Shown here: positions 42,794-51,911 of the stretch, piece after piece
Layout: every line of letters starts with the position of its first letter
How positions within the stretch are numbered: the stretch's first letter is position 1
From: a virus
Direction: 5' to 3' (one strand)
IMG/VR virus record: IMGVR_UViG_3300017598_000787
Coordinates: 1-56,070 of that record
Length of the DNA: 56,070 nucleotides
Translations under genes and position numbers: made by a program
Notes under the pieces: generated by a model
The model's database searches: none
What the model saw: only the letters and a program-made list of their open reading frames with translations
What the model was told of the DNA's origin: nothing

Positions 42794-43140
42794 TATTCTT
42801 CTCCCCCTGTAATCTCAACACTGACCTTTGATGCTGTAGTCGTTTCTCCCTGGATTGAATCATTTTCAGCTATCATCATCCTCCCAGGAATGGCGAACTC
42901 AATAATCGCATCACCTCCAGCCTCTATCGACCTGTTGAGTATTTCATTTGCTGCACTCGCTGTACCAACTGCCCCACCATTATTGGGCACCTTGTACAGC
43001 TTTACTGTCTCTGCTGTGGTATTCCCATTGTGAATTGATACCAAACGGATATATCCCGTTTTCGATGCCCCATTTGTACAAAGTGTACCAACCGACGATG
43101 GCAATGTTGTTTCGCAAAACTGTTTGTAAATAAAAGCCAT
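42793..43140 (-). CDS. Small beta-rich virion protein
   Basis: A 115-residue protein with a beta-rich pattern (GYIRLVSIHNGNTTAETVKL; DAIIEFAIPGRMMIAENDS). It is similar in style and size to the 42521-42793 product and probably acts with it in the tail or head-tail structure. Seven bases separate it from the fibre gene upstream. Family unknown. Confidence 0.65.
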   Translation of the reverse strand: MAFIYKQFCETTLPSSVGTLCTNGASKTGYIRLVSIHNGNTTAETVKLYKVPNNGGAVGTASAANEILNRSIEAGGDAIIEFAIPGRMMIAENDSIQGETTTASKVSVEITGGEE

Positions 43141-43147
43141 GTATCAC

Positions 43148-43684
43148 CTATAATAAAAATGCTTGTCTAAGAGTTTCTTTTTGGTCGAGCCTAAAAGATT
43201 CCATCGTTACTTTTTTTAGGGCATTAGAATCCTCAGAATCGACAAGGCCAATTTTATCCCCACCAACAAGGGTTGTTTTCGCTGTAGCCCCGTTTATTCC
43301 TTCTGCAATACTTGAATCAACCAAGGCCTGTGCTGCTGCTGCGGAAGCCGCTGAATTGGTGGCATATCCAGACGACTCTGTTGCACTGGCCGCAGAGTCA
43401 CTCGCACTTGAACTGGATGATGTAGCAGAATTGGCCGATGCTGTCGCGCTGGCTGCTGCTGCTGTAGCACTGGCTCCGGCCCCGGTTTCAGCGGTTGATA
43501 TCCTTGTATCTAAATCGGTTTCCCCGTCCCTGGCTGCGACTATTTCAGCTTTTAAGGCAGACATACTAGTAGGAATATTATCAAATGCCGCATCGATGGC
43601 CGCATCCATATCGTTTATCTGGGATGACCTGACCTTTCCTGCTGGGGCTATGTCAGTTGGAGAAGTATAATATTCATTACTCAT
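43148..43684 (-). CDS. Short tail-fibre protein with Ala/Ser repeats
   Basis: A 178-residue protein. After an N-terminal polar part comes an Ala/Ser/Thr-rich stretch of near-heptad repeats (ASATAAAASATASANSATSS; SAASATESSGYATN, about 74-118) typical of fibre shafts, then KIGLVDSEDSNALKKVTMESF near the end, a segment often seen at fibre tips in phages. It overlaps the next stop by four bases (ATGA). Confidence 0.75.
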   Translation of the reverse strand: MSNEYYTSPTDIAPAGKVRSSQINDMDAAIDAAFDNIPTSMSALKAEIVAARDGETDLDTRISTAETGAGASATAAAASATASANSATSSSSSASDSAASATESSGYATNSAASAAAAQALVDSSIAEGINGATAKTTLVGGDKIGLVDSEDSNALKKVTMESFRLDQKETLRQAFLL

Positions 43685-45714
43685 CTTTCTAATCTCCTCG
43701 GAATATAATGGATAATGGCCCCGTCAAGCTTGTGGCCTAAATCTGTTGCGCTCGTTGAATAAACTATCAAACCTAAGTTTTTTCCTGCTCCTTCAATCCT
43801 GAAACTGGGTTCAGCCACGATTGAAGCGTCATAAAATATTTCATCCCAGTTATCGATATCCCAATACCCGCCGGCCCCCTGTGCTTCCACCGTGGATGAA
43901 ACATGAGCCGGGATATTTTCATCGCCATAAGAAAAATCAGGTAAAAACTTTAGTTGTGTGTACACTTCGGCTGACATTTCAATGGTTGCTTTTTTGTAAG
44001 TCTTTTTTAATGATGGAGACTTGGAATTGTTAAAAGGGAGCCTGATATATGATTCGATTTCTTCACCGTCGAATGAGGATCCTTTGTCTGCCTGGTAGAC
44101 CATTCCTGCATCGTCACCAAAGAAAACAACGTCCTTGCCCGTTGAATCCTCGCCTGATATGACGCAAGCCACGTTATCCGGATACTGAAACTGGGTAAAA
44201 GCGACACCCTCATTTAAGATTGTCATGCAGACCCCGGACCCGTCAGAACCATATAGCCTGTATTGGTTCCTCGTTTTGTATACCGTTGATGCAACGACAA
44301 CCTTACGCATATTATTAATCAACGGCTGAACCAAACGACTGATCGTATTCTGTTCGAAATTACCGTACTTATCAGATGGCGTAATTGATATTATGCCGCG
44401 GTCATCCATACAAAATGCATATCCGATTTTTTGCGCTGTCCTGGGAATACAACCGACTTCATCAGAGATAGAATCAAGTTTCCAGTCGTCGCTATTATTG
44501 CCAATAAGCTGTTCTGAAAGGTTCCTTGCCAGAATTCCAAGTGCTTTGCCAGGTAATGACACATATCCGGTAATGTCATCTCCCAGTGCGGTTTCTGCAC
44601 TACCTGAAACCGCTGTCCACTCATAGGGGAACCCTGGGCCTGAATTTTGGGATGATCCCTTAAAAGAAAAGCAGAGTTGTTTTTTATGGACCTTGCAATA
44701 TTCAGGGGTATCGGTTGTCATGCCAGTATCAATGGGAACATAAACAGACCCATCAAATTCAAATCCCCGGTTAACACCATCACAGCCATACATCCTTTTT
44801 GTATCCAGGCTGGCATAAAAATTATGCTCCAGGGTTTCGTATCTGCCGCCCGGGTCAATCGTGATCTCAGTTGCAAGGCTGGTAGCTGTCATCTTGGTTA
44901 CAGAAGAAACTTGTATTTCCCCGGTTGCGTCGAACGTCCCATCGTCTACAGAAATAATCAGTCTGCCGACACCATCACTATCATCCCACGCACCGGATTC
45001 TAAAACCGTCCTTTTTACGGTCCCTTCTGCGGCGCTAACGGTCTGAGTGATTGCGGTCCCGTCTGCAATGGACTCAAGGCCAGTATTAAAGCTGATCTCA
45101 TGATAAAGGGTTATTTCCGACCAACCACTTGAAGTGGCTTTATAAATAAGTCCAGCCGTACCACCGGCATTGTCCCTAAAACTATAAAGAGTACCTTTTA
45201 ACAGGCCCAACCCTCTCAACGCCCCGGACCCGGTTGGTGCTGAAATGTCAGATCGATAGAGACTTGCGGCCAGGTTTAACGCTGTGGCGTGAAGTGGCCC
45301 GGTCGTTTCCCCGGCAAGAGAAGGCGTAACCGATATCGCACCAACAGGACTACCCCCAACCGTGATATTCTCAGCGGCAAATGTGCCGGTCACTTTAGAT
45401 ACGCAAAGATAAGCGCCTCCCGCAACAATCACGACACCAGTCGCGCTGCTGGTCACGCCGGTTATGGTATCATCAACGCTGACAGTGGCGGTCAATGAAA
45501 CAGGACAATAATAATATGTGCCAGCCGAAGGAGAAGTCCTGCCGTCGTATCGTTCATACCCATCAATACGCATGTACCCGCCGTCTGTCCCTGCCTCATA
45601 ATTCATGCCAGCCATTAACGCCCCGGGACTAACCGACATGGTCGGTGTCTTCAGGTCAAGACCGCCACCAAATTTGGTGTATTCAGGAACAGTTCTTACT
45701 TTTGCTATTCTCAT
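43681..45714 (-). CDS. Tail hub/nozzle protein (P22 gp10-like)
   Basis: A 677-residue beta-rich protein. The start (GGGLDLKTPTMSVSPGALMA, 16-35) and repeated blades (RMYGCDGVNRGFEFDG; LIGNNSDDWKLDSIS; AQKIGYAFCMDDRGI) match packaged-DNA-stabilising or nozzle proteins of podophages, which form a beta propeller below the adaptor. The middle part (90-170) looks like an inserted beta domain. It follows the adaptor protein by one base. Length is above that of P22 gp10 (about 470). Confidence 0.75.
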   Translation of the reverse strand: MRIAKVRTVPEYTKFGGGLDLKTPTMSVSPGALMAGMNYEAGTDGGYMRIDGYERYDGRTSPSAGTYYYCPVSLTATVSVDDTITGVTSSATGVVIVAGGAYLCVSKVTGTFAAENITVGGSPVGAISVTPSLAGETTGPLHATALNLAASLYRSDISAPTGSGALRGLGLLKGTLYSFRDNAGGTAGLIYKATSSGWSEITLYHEISFNTGLESIADGTAITQTVSAAEGTVKRTVLESGAWDDSDGVGRLIISVDDGTFDATGEIQVSSVTKMTATSLATEITIDPGGRYETLEHNFYASLDTKRMYGCDGVNRGFEFDGSVYVPIDTGMTTDTPEYCKVHKKQLCFSFKGSSQNSGPGFPYEWTAVSGSAETALGDDITGYVSLPGKALGILARNLSEQLIGNNSDDWKLDSISDEVGCIPRTAQKIGYAFCMDDRGIISITPSDKYGNFEQNTISRLVQPLINNMRKVVVASTVYKTRNQYRLYGSDGSGVCMTILNEGVAFTQFQYPDNVACVISGEDSTGKDVVFFGDDAGMVYQADKGSSFDGEEIESYIRLPFNNSKSPSLKKTYKKATIEMSAEVYTQLKFLPDFSYGDENIPAHVSSTVEAQGAGGYWDIDNWDEIFYDASIVAEPSFRIEGAGKNLGLIVYSTSATDLGHKLDGAIIHYIPRRLER

Positions 45715-45715
45715 T

Positions 45716-46381
45716 CTATCCCCAAGTTATCTGCGGCATCTGGTCACGCTTCAAAGCGGTCAAAATACGCAAGTATTCATTTTGGCCATGGGTGTATCGC
45801 TCGTCCGCTGCATCGTATGCCCCGTAAAGTGTCAACGCTCTCCAAACCAAAATCATGTGGAATTGACTTGGAAATTGTGGGTCTGCCGTATTGGTTGCCA
45901 TTGTCACGGCTTTGCCATAGAACTCTCCATTGCAATTAAAGACAGCGTTCGGTATCGGATGAAAAATGATTGAGTTGTTCGGCTTAATACTGAACACTGT
46001 GGGCCTGCCCGTTTGACTTCTGGATGATCCAAACAGATATGTGCTTTTAAATTCCTGCCACGGCATATAAACCAAATATGATTCATCTAAGACAGAAGAA
46101 TAAATCCTTACATCCCCACGCTCATTGACTTTCCAATTTGCAAGGGTTGATTCTCCCGCCTGTGTTGGCGTATATGACTGTTGCGCGGCGATAGTCGAAA
46201 AACTGAAATCATCCCGCAAAAATTCCCAGTCCGGATACATATTCTGGATATCTTCATCAGCCGCCTGGACCCATTCGACAATCTTTTTCGATTCACCCGT
46301 CTGACTGATGACAGAAGCAGGTCCAGTCCCACTCAACCCTGCCTCGCTTCTGAGCCGTTTGCAAATTTCAAGAAAAGTCAT
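45716..46381 (-). CDS. Head-tail adaptor protein
   Basis: A 221-residue protein. The N-terminus, FLEICKRLRSEAGLSGTGPA (3-22) with QTGESKKIVEWVQAADEDIQ (27-46) and DWEFLRDDF, is a signature I associate with podophage adaptor proteins that bind under the portal. It precedes the nozzle protein, as expected for a connector. Start at 46381 overlaps nothing and ends one base before the next gene. Confidence 0.78.
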   Translation of the reverse strand: MTFLEICKRLRSEAGLSGTGPASVISQTGESKKIVEWVQAADEDIQNMYPDWEFLRDDFSFSTIAAQQSYTPTQAGESTLANWKVNERGDVRIYSSVLDESYLVYMPWQEFKSTYLFGSSRSQTGRPTVFSIKPNNSIIFHPIPNAVFNCNGEFYGKAVTMATNTADPQFPSQFHMILVWRALTLYGAYDAADERYTHGQNEYLRILTALKRDQMPQITWG

Positions 46382-46384
46382 TGG

Positions 46385-46840
46385 TTAGGCCGCTTTCAGG
46401 ATGTCTTTCAGCCATTCACGACCGTTTGGATGCGGATCGTGCAAAACTGAAAACGGATAAACCAAACTGATTCTTTCGATCATCTGGATCTTGTCTGGCT
46501 TGCTCGGATCTGGCGTTTTTTGCTCGTATCGTGTGTATGTGCATCTTGCCAGTGCCTCGACGTATTTGCGTTTAATTTGTGATTCAACACCCCGTACAAT
46601 CGGTTGATTGACACCATTAACGCTGGGAGTCACAATTGTTAAATCTTCTTTATCGTTGCTTGTCGCAATGACAATTGTCAGCATCTGGTTTGCAAAAACC
46701 TCATCATCGATGGCCTTTGCATGATCGTTTTCAGACACTGGATCAATTCCGGCACTGTCCTTCCCGATTTCACCGATGGGAATAGACTCGCCTTTTCGAA
46801 GATCACCTGAGTGCGCTTCCGTTACTTTTTTTTTTGTCAT
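46385..46840 (-). CDS. Structural hypothetical protein
   Basis: A 151-residue protein with a basic N-terminus (TKKKVTEAHSGDLRKGES) and a later part rich in polar residues (QIKRKYVEALARCTYTRYEQ; SVLHDPHPNGREWLKDIL). Located between the adaptor and two capsid-region proteins, so a connector or head-completion role is probable. I do not recognise a named family. A strong hairpin lies just upstream (46857-46877). Confidence 0.6.
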   Translation of the reverse strand: MTKKKVTEAHSGDLRKGESIPIGEIGKDSAGIDPVSENDHAKAIDDEVFANQMLTIVIATSNDKEDLTIVTPSVNGVNQPIVRGVESQIKRKYVEALARCTYTRYEQKTPDPSKPDKIQMIERISLVYPFSVLHDPHPNGREWLKDILKAA

Positions 46841-46856
46841 GTGTTTAAATCTCCGG

Positions 46857-46877
46857 AGGGGGGAGTTTCACCCCCCT
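46857..46877 (-). other. GC-rich hairpin in the late operon
   Basis: AGGGGGG (46857-46863) pairs with CCCCCCT (46871-46877) around a seven-base loop. No T-run follows on either strand. It sits in the 63-base gap between structural genes and may set relative expression or mRNA stability of the capsid part. Confidence 0.65.
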
Positions 46878-46903
46878 GATTACTTAGGTTGATTAAAATC
46901 CCC

Positions 46904-47365
46904 TTATGATGTTATTGGGGTTGTAGGCCTGGCGAAAAAATTGTATGCAGTGAAAGTGATATCACTTGCATCCAGTAGTGTTGAACCGCCTGTAAATACG
47001 GAAGCAGAACCGTTTTTGAGTTTTATTCCTGCAATCGGGCATGTATTTGCGGTCGGCTCTGGCCAGTGTAAGACCTTACTCCCGGCTGTAATGTCCGCAT
47101 TCGCCACCTCAGTGCTTTTTGTGACGGTAATAGTCCCAGAACTATCAACACAAACAGTAAAGAGTGCTGTGTAAAGAGTAGTTACCGTGAACCCGTCAAG
47201 CTGGATATCCCCATCACCGGAACTCAATGTATACATCAACCCCTTGATGCAGTATGGAATATCGTCCAGTGTCTCAGCGTCAGCTTTTGCGTTGGCATCA
47301 ATGATTACTCCTGTATTGCCAAGGCAGAAAGTCCCGCCTCTCGCGTCATGATTTAAATTGTCCAT
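46904..47365 (-). CDS. Capsid-region protein (decoration candidate)
   Basis: A 153-residue, Thr/Ala-rich beta protein (DGFTVTTLYTALFTVCVDSS; GTITVTKSTEVANADITAGS). Placed just after the capsid genes and next to another beta protein at 47414, it is a good candidate for a head decoration or fibre protein. Not recognised as a named family. Confidence 0.6.
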   Translation of the reverse strand: MDNLNHDARGGTFCLGNTGVIIDANAKADAETLDDIPYCIKGLMYTLSSGDGDIQLDGFTVTTLYTALFTVCVDSSGTITVTKSTEVANADITAGSKVLHWPEPTANTCPIAGIKLKNGSASVFTGGSTLLDASDITFTAYNFFARPTTPITS

Positions 47366-47413
47366 TTGTTTACCTCGTATCTTTTGAATTAAAAAAAATT
47401 AAAAAAAATATGT

Positions 47414-48448
47414 TTAGTATGCCCGTAAGAGCATGTATGAAAACGCACTGGTTGTACTGGGATCGCTACCGAATTGAACCGTCAACGTCCCGGCGGTTGA
47501 GACTTGAGCCCTGGCAATCTCGATAGTTCCACCTTGAGTGTGGATGACTGCAAAAGCGACATCCGTTGTAAGGGCTCCGCTGATAGTGACATCATTGGTA
47601 GCAACACCTGTCGCATCGGCTGTAGTTGCAACGGCACTGTCTGCCGCGCAAATATAGTGACTGGGCTTAAACGCTCCCCGTGGTCGTAAAACAACGTAAC
47701 CGATTGTATGACCTGTGCTGGATGTGGCAGAATGACTTACGGTTATAGTATTGGCTGAACACACCGTTTTCTCAATTGCGTCGGTGTCATCCGTCACCTG
47801 ATAACAGGCAAGTGCAATATCGGTCGCTAAAACACCGGCAACTGTGATAGCCGTTGTAGTCGCTGCCGTCGAAACAGCCGTACCAGCATAGGCAATATCC
47901 CATCCAGGAGCGCATTGATTCCTGAGTGCTGCCCACAGGTATCCATGAGCGGTTAACGGATCAGCGTCTGCCGTGATCAGCATCTCTGCCTCATCGTCTG
48001 TCATTGCAACACTGGCTATGTAATCGTCATCATTTGATTTAATGTGACCTGCAATAGCGATATCAGTGTTTGCAAATCCTTCGCCACTGATAATTTCCGT
48101 GGTAGACCCGTTTGACGCGCCTCTGGCACCAGCAGCGTAAATGCCATAGCCGGTAACTGGCCCAGTTGGTACAAATAGGCACGATGTGACCGACCCTTGA
48201 TTAATCCATCTGGGACACTGTCCTGTAGACGCATTGGTCAACTTGAATTCACATCCAACCGAATAACCAGCCGTACCCGCTGCCGGGATACTGGTCCCAT
48301 CTGCAAGGGTAATTTTCCCGCTGGCGTCTTTGATCTGCAAATTGCTCGCTGCCGAATCATCAAACACCATGCTCATTAAACCCCGGATTGCTCTCTGGGT
48401 TCTTCCGCCTGGTATTGCATTAATAAAGTTTTGAATTTTATTTCCCAT
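47414..48448 (-). CDS. Beta-repeat capsid-region protein
   Basis: A 344-residue protein made of repeated beta modules: ATDIALACYQVTDD ... GHTIGYVVLR (about 213-264) and TTDVAFAVIHTQ ... AFSYMLLR (about 292-343) align, each ending in a YxxLR motif. Cysteines are few. It follows the major capsid protein (48552) and may be a decoration or head fibre protein. A hairpin-rich gap separates the two. Confidence 0.65.
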   Translation of the reverse strand: MGNKIQNFINAIPGGRTQRAIRGLMSMVFDDSAASNLQIKDASGKITLADGTSIPAAGTAGYSVGCEFKLTNASTGQCPRWINQGSVTSCLFVPTGPVTGYGIYAAGARGASNGSTTEIISGEGFANTDIAIAGHIKSNDDDYIASVAMTDDEAEMLITADADPLTAHGYLWAALRNQCAPGWDIAYAGTAVSTAATTTAITVAGVLATDIALACYQVTDDTDAIEKTVCSANTITVSHSATSSTGHTIGYVVLRPRGAFKPSHYICAADSAVATTADATGVATNDVTISGALTTDVAFAVIHTQGGTIEIARAQVSTAGTLTVQFGSDPSTTSAFSYMLLRAY

Positions 48449-48492
48449 ATCTTTTTACTCCTGCCCCTGCTTACTCAAGAGGTCTTTGTGGC

Positions 48493-48546
48493 GTGGGGAT
48501 AAAAAGACTTACCCCCACATTATTTTTAGAGGCGGTTTAAAACCTC
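48493..48546. other. Two hairpins downstream of the capsid gene
   Basis: GTGGGG (48493-48498) pairs with CCCCAC (48512-48517), followed on the plus strand by ATTATTTTT. A second small inverted repeat GAGG-N10-CCTC around GGTTTAAAACC lies at 48529-48546. They fill the 103-base gap between the major capsid gene and the next leftward gene and may protect or attenuate the abundant capsid mRNA. Confidence 0.5.
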
Positions 48547-48551
48547 ATGTA

Positions 48552-49586
48552 TTAAAGGTCAGTGACACAAACCTCGATGCGATACATCCAATTCTCGTTC
48601 AGTCGAGCGCTGGCATACCAGAAATCCGCGCCCACATATCCAAACATGCCGGATGGGTTGGCGTGGTTTTTGTCGCCTGCTCTGATGATTGTTGGAGAAA
48701 TAGAAGTCTGACCGTGGCCTTTAAGACTGACATGGCCAAAAGCTTCGTCGCCCATAATGATCATGGGGTAAACGTCGCAATTGGACGTGCCAGCACTTAC
48801 CATGCCGGTATTCGTCGAACTCGCGCCACCCGCCAGGTAAGGCGCGAACAACGGAGAAGAAACAAACCTGAACTCTTCACACGAACCAATCTCACGCGGA
48901 TGAACAGCCTTGATAGCCGATCCATAATCAACACGCTTGGTGAATCCGGGCAGATCTCTAATATCGCTGTTGCAATCAGAATGATGGAAAACAACATACC
49001 CGGGTTCAACACTTGAAGTGCCGAAATTTGGGCCAGGTTTAATGGTGGATGTAACCAGATGCGCCCTGTTTTTTTCCATTGATCTTGCGGCTGATCTCAG
49101 TTTCTGCAGGGTAATGGTGGTATTTACGGAAGCTCTTGCGGAGCCATTGGCATAGATCACGCTTGAACCGGCTTTAATGCCACCGTATGCCACCAACTCG
49201 GCCACTTCGCCAAGAGTTTCACCAGTCAGCTTACACATATCTTCAGGAATGTTGTCCTCGTACATCAATTCAGATTTAGAACTGTATTTAAACAGCACTG
49301 CATACTGATCAAGGGTGACACTCACATCGGTGTAATCGATAGTGTTTGCATCTGGAGTCTGGCCCTCAGTTGTTACAAAGTTTGCCGCTGTAATGTTCGG
49401 CACTTCTGCGTTGGTCGCGTTAAAGGGTTTCAACCGACGAAAAACAACAGTATCGGTCTTTTTTAAAGGCTGCTCTTTCTGAGCACCAAATTTTCCGATA
49501 ACCTGGATAGGTTCGGCATGTTTCAGCATCTTCATTTCGGCCCGGATGGTATTCCTGGCTGCTACTGGAGAACTATATTTTTGCAT
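48552..49586 (-). CDS. Major capsid protein (N4-gp56 family)
   Basis: A 344-residue HK97-fold capsid protein of the N4-gp56 type. Family features: VVFRRLKPFNA (47-57), EGQTPDANTIDYTDVSVTLD (74-93), QYAVLFKYSSKSELMYEDN and FHHSDCNSDIRDLPGF (201-216). It lies between the scaffold-like protein and the decoration candidates, behind a clean 17-base gap. Length is normal for the family (about 330-400). Confidence 0.92.
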   Translation of the reverse strand: MQKYSSPVAARNTIRAEMKMLKHAEPIQVIGKFGAQKEQPLKKTDTVVFRRLKPFNATNAEVPNITAANFVTTEGQTPDANTIDYTDVSVTLDQYAVLFKYSSKSELMYEDNIPEDMCKLTGETLGEVAELVAYGGIKAGSSVIYANGSARASVNTTITLQKLRSAARSMEKNRAHLVTSTIKPGPNFGTSSVEPGYVVFHHSDCNSDIRDLPGFTKRVDYGSAIKAVHPREIGSCEEFRFVSSPLFAPYLAGGASSTNTGMVSAGTSNCDVYPMIIMGDEAFGHVSLKGHGQTSISPTIIRAGDKNHANPSGMFGYVGADFWYASARLNENWMYRIEVCVTDL

Positions 49587-49603
49587 CTTTTATTACCTCA
49601 TTT

Positions 49604-50500
49604 TTATTCGTAATTATCGCCAAATTCCTCTTTTGCAATGGTTTGACGGAGTTCCTGCTCGCTCATGTCAGCCTCGGACTTGGGAGGCCGACTTTTGGGA
49701 CCGGATGGCGTGGAAATAGAGTTCTCCAACCGTTTGTCCCGGGCTGCAGCAATTTCCTCTGGGGTTTTCTGATGGGTGACTGTCGATTGTTTAAACAGAT
49801 TAAGAACGTGAACCGCGTCATCGGCGGTTGTGCCATAGTTCGCTTTTTGCTGAACGTCTTCGGGCTGCTTAGTTATCCAGTCCGTGTACTCAGGTGATTG
49901 GATCGTTTGCTCGTAGCCAGGGTGCATCAGATTCACAAGTCTCTTTTCAAAGACCTCACTCGTGACCATACTATCCTTGACTGATGAAAGGTTTTCCCTT
50001 ATATCACTGACATCCGGCTGCTTAAAACCGGCGCTGGCTGCGGCGATCTTATTTTCAACTGCGGTTGCCCATTCGGGAAAATCCTCTTTCAACTCATCCC
50101 AGGCTTTGTCATCTTCTGCGGCTGCGGCCATTTCTGCTTTGCTGGGCGCATCCTCAACTTCTTTTGCTGCCTGGTTCGCGTTGTGGAACTCATTTTGAAT
50201 CGATCCGATTCGACGTTCGGTTTGCTTTAAGCGACCTTCCATAGCATCAAGGGTGCCGACCTTTTGAGAAATAGTTTCCAGTTGCTTACGCACGGCGGGA
50301 TTTACCCCGGCCCACTCGTCAACATCTTTCTCGGCTGCGGCGCCATCTTGATCAGGCGTTGCAACATCATTAGTGCCTTCAGGCTGCGTTGAGGCGGGAG
50401 TCTCATCAACCACCGGCTCTTTGCCATCAAACACTTCTGCCCTTGCCTCTTCCCTGATCTTTTGTTCTTCTGCTTCTGTTAGCTCGATTGTCTCATCCAT
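49604..50500 (-). CDS. Scaffolding protein
   Basis: A 298-residue acidic protein; the ATG at 50500 (MDETIELTEAEEQKIREEAR) lies behind AAGGAG, while the longer frame begins in the terminator region. Acidic N-terminus, coiled-coil middle (TISQKVGTLDAMEGRLKQTE; RRIGSIQNEF), basic or polar C-terminus ending MSEQELRQTIAKEEFGDNYE. Gene order (portal, scaffold, capsid) and composition fit a head scaffold that is removed during assembly. No protease domain, so it may leave intact as in P22. Confidence 0.8.
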   Translation of the reverse strand: MDETIELTEAEEQKIREEARAEVFDGKEPVVDETPASTQPEGTNDVATPDQDGAAAEKDVDEWAGVNPAVRKQLETISQKVGTLDAMEGRLKQTERRIGSIQNEFHNANQAAKEVEDAPSKAEMAAAAEDDKAWDELKEDFPEWATAVENKIAAASAGFKQPDVSDIRENLSSVKDSMVTSEVFEKRLVNLMHPGYEQTIQSPEYTDWITKQPEDVQQKANYGTTADDAVHVLNLFKQSTVTHQKTPEEIAAARDKRLENSISTPSGPKSRPPKSEADMSEQELRQTIAKEEFGDNYE

Positions 50501-50587
50501 CTTTGGTTTTTCTCCTTCACCCGGGTATTGCGGGTGAGCTTGAGGCGGTTTCCCGGCTCGGTTTGATATTTGGGTTAGGGCATAAAA

Positions 50588-50632
50588 AAAGAGGGCGAAT
50601 ACGATGTATACGGACACCGTATTGCCCCCTTC
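50588..50632 (-). terminator. Terminator/attenuator before the scaffold-capsid unit (copy 2)
   Basis: On the minus strand AAGGGGGCAATACG pairs with CGTATTCGCCCTCTT (one bulge) and is followed by TTTTTTTA, a typical Rho-independent terminator in the late direction. The word ACACCGTATTGCCCC is shared with the hairpin at 24118-24169. It separates portal-side genes from the scaffold gene, perhaps to set capsid dosage. Confidence 0.85.
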
Positions 50633-50695
50633 TTAAATCTTGCGTCAGCTATCAGTCTGGCCGGACTTCCTGCTTCACCCTAATTGTTGGTTAAA

Positions 50696-51016
50696 TTATC
50701 TGCTCAATATCCCCCTTATAATTGTACTGTCTGCGTCTGGCAGGCCTTTTAAACTCTTTAGCGTTTTTATCTGACCTCGCAAATTGGCAGTATCCCTCTC
50801 GGATAATGTCGGATTATCATTTTGAGTTCTGCATTTTTCAATCCGCTCATCTGCCCAGGCCGCAACGAACGCCCAGGTGCTTGAATTGACGTTCAACTCA
50901 CCAGTGCCATGGCTGTCTTCATTGTCCGGTAATGTCGCTTCAAATGCTTCCTGCTGCTCGGGTTGTTCCGCTTCAGTACCGCCCATATGGAATGCTTCTC
51001 TTATTTTCCGAATCAA
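50696..51016 (-). CDS. Structural-region hypothetical protein
   Basis: A 106-residue protein with an acidic N-terminal half (EAEQPEQQEAFEATLPDNED) and a helical second half (WAFVAAWADERIEKCRTQN; LRGQIKTLKSLKGLPDADST). This position between portal and scaffold genes is usual for small head proteins. It overlaps the next gene by four bases. Family unknown. Confidence 0.65.
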   Translation of the reverse strand: MIRKIREAFHMGGTEAEQPEQQEAFEATLPDNEDSHGTGELNVNSSTWAFVAAWADERIEKCRTQNDNPTLSERDTANLRGQIKTLKSLKGLPDADSTIIRGILSR

Positions 51017-51288
51017 TTTAACACTCTCCCATCATTCTCCGTGACCTCTTCAACCGCTGCATTAGGGTCTTTTTTCGTGTTGAAGTGCTGGATGAACTCA
51101 GTCTCACCTATCTCAGTCCAGGTGTCTGCATCAGAATGATTAACGGTCACGCAGCTGATAGAATGGCCGGTCATGTCCGTTTCCTCGATAACCAGCATCA
51201 AACCCCATGCAAAAGTTTTAACGGTCCCTAAAACAGCAATTGCCCTGCCCTGGTCGTGCAAATAAAATTTTCTGGGTGCGAATTTCAT
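51013..51288 (-). CDS. Hypothetical protein near the portal
   Basis: A 91-residue beta-rich protein (KFYLHDQGRAIAVLGTVKTF; WGLMLVIEETD) with a C-terminal acidic tail (PNAAVEEVTENDG). It overlaps its neighbours at both ends by four bases (ATGA). No domain recognised. Confidence 0.65.
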   Translation of the reverse strand: MKFAPRKFYLHDQGRAIAVLGTVKTFAWGLMLVIEETDMTGHSISCVTVNHSDADTWTEIGETEFIQHFNTKKDPNAAVEEVTENDGRVLN

Positions 51289-51911
51289 ATTACATCCCCA
51301 AAGTTAATGTTTGTAAATTGTTCTTCCAGGGCATCTACTCGTTCGGAAAGTAGATGAATCGGTGAAGTAAATTTGTCGTGGAGTTCTTTGCATGTCCACC
51401 GATGGCCATCAAGGAGGTTTCTCTGGAGAAATTTGAAGTTTCCCACATCAATTTCTTCTAATCTATCAACTTCACCCCTCAATTGTTCAATTGTTTTTTT
51501 ATGATTTTTGATAGCATCGCTTTGTTTGTATATTATTCTTTCATGATGCTTCAGTAGCCGTTGGTTTCCAGCTGCTTCTTTTTTCAGTTCCGTGATCTCT
51601 TCCTGTGGACTTATCGCGCTAAAAGGTTTCAGCCTGCGAAAGGTCTGTGTTTCACCTTCCTTTTTTCGCTCTTTCAAAAGTTTGATGACAACGGCATCGC
51701 TCTCAAGAAGTTCTCTCTGTTTAGTGACAACTTCAATCAAACGTTCATTATCCTTTGTTAAATGTTCGATCTTTCTTTCCATTTCATACACATCACTTGG
51801 TTGTGTCATTTTCTCACATCCTCCCCCGGCATCACTGGCGGGTTTTATTGCAGCGGATTGCTCCGGTGCGGGTTTCTGTGCTTTGTCTCTATTTTGTCTT
51901 TCAAATATCAT
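51285..51911 (-). CDS. Coiled-coil protein with a capsid-like motif
   Basis: A 208-residue protein, mostly coiled coil (YEMERKIEHLTKDNERLIEV; KKTIEQLRGEVDRLEE). In the middle it has QTFRRLKPFSAIS (about 88-100), nearly identical to VVFRRLKPFNATN (47-59) in the major capsid protein. Its role could be a scaffold partner or head chaperone that copies a capsid segment. It overlaps the portal and next genes by four bases. Confidence 0.6.
   Translation of the reverse strand: MIFERQNRDKAQKPAPEQSAAIKPASDAGGGCEKMTQPSDVYEMERKIEHLTKDNERLIEVVTKQRELLESDAVVIKLLKERKKEGETQTFRRLKPFSAISPQEEITELKKEAAGNQRLLKHHERIIYKQSDAIKNHKKTIEQLRGEVDRLEEIDVGNFKFLQRNLLDGHRWTCKELHDKFTSPIHLLSERVDALEEQFTNINFGDVI

Noticed and set aside
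50501-50617. Longer start of the scaffold gene at 50617
   Set aside because: It would add a hydrophobic leader translated from the terminator region; the ATG at 50500 has a good AAGGAG site.
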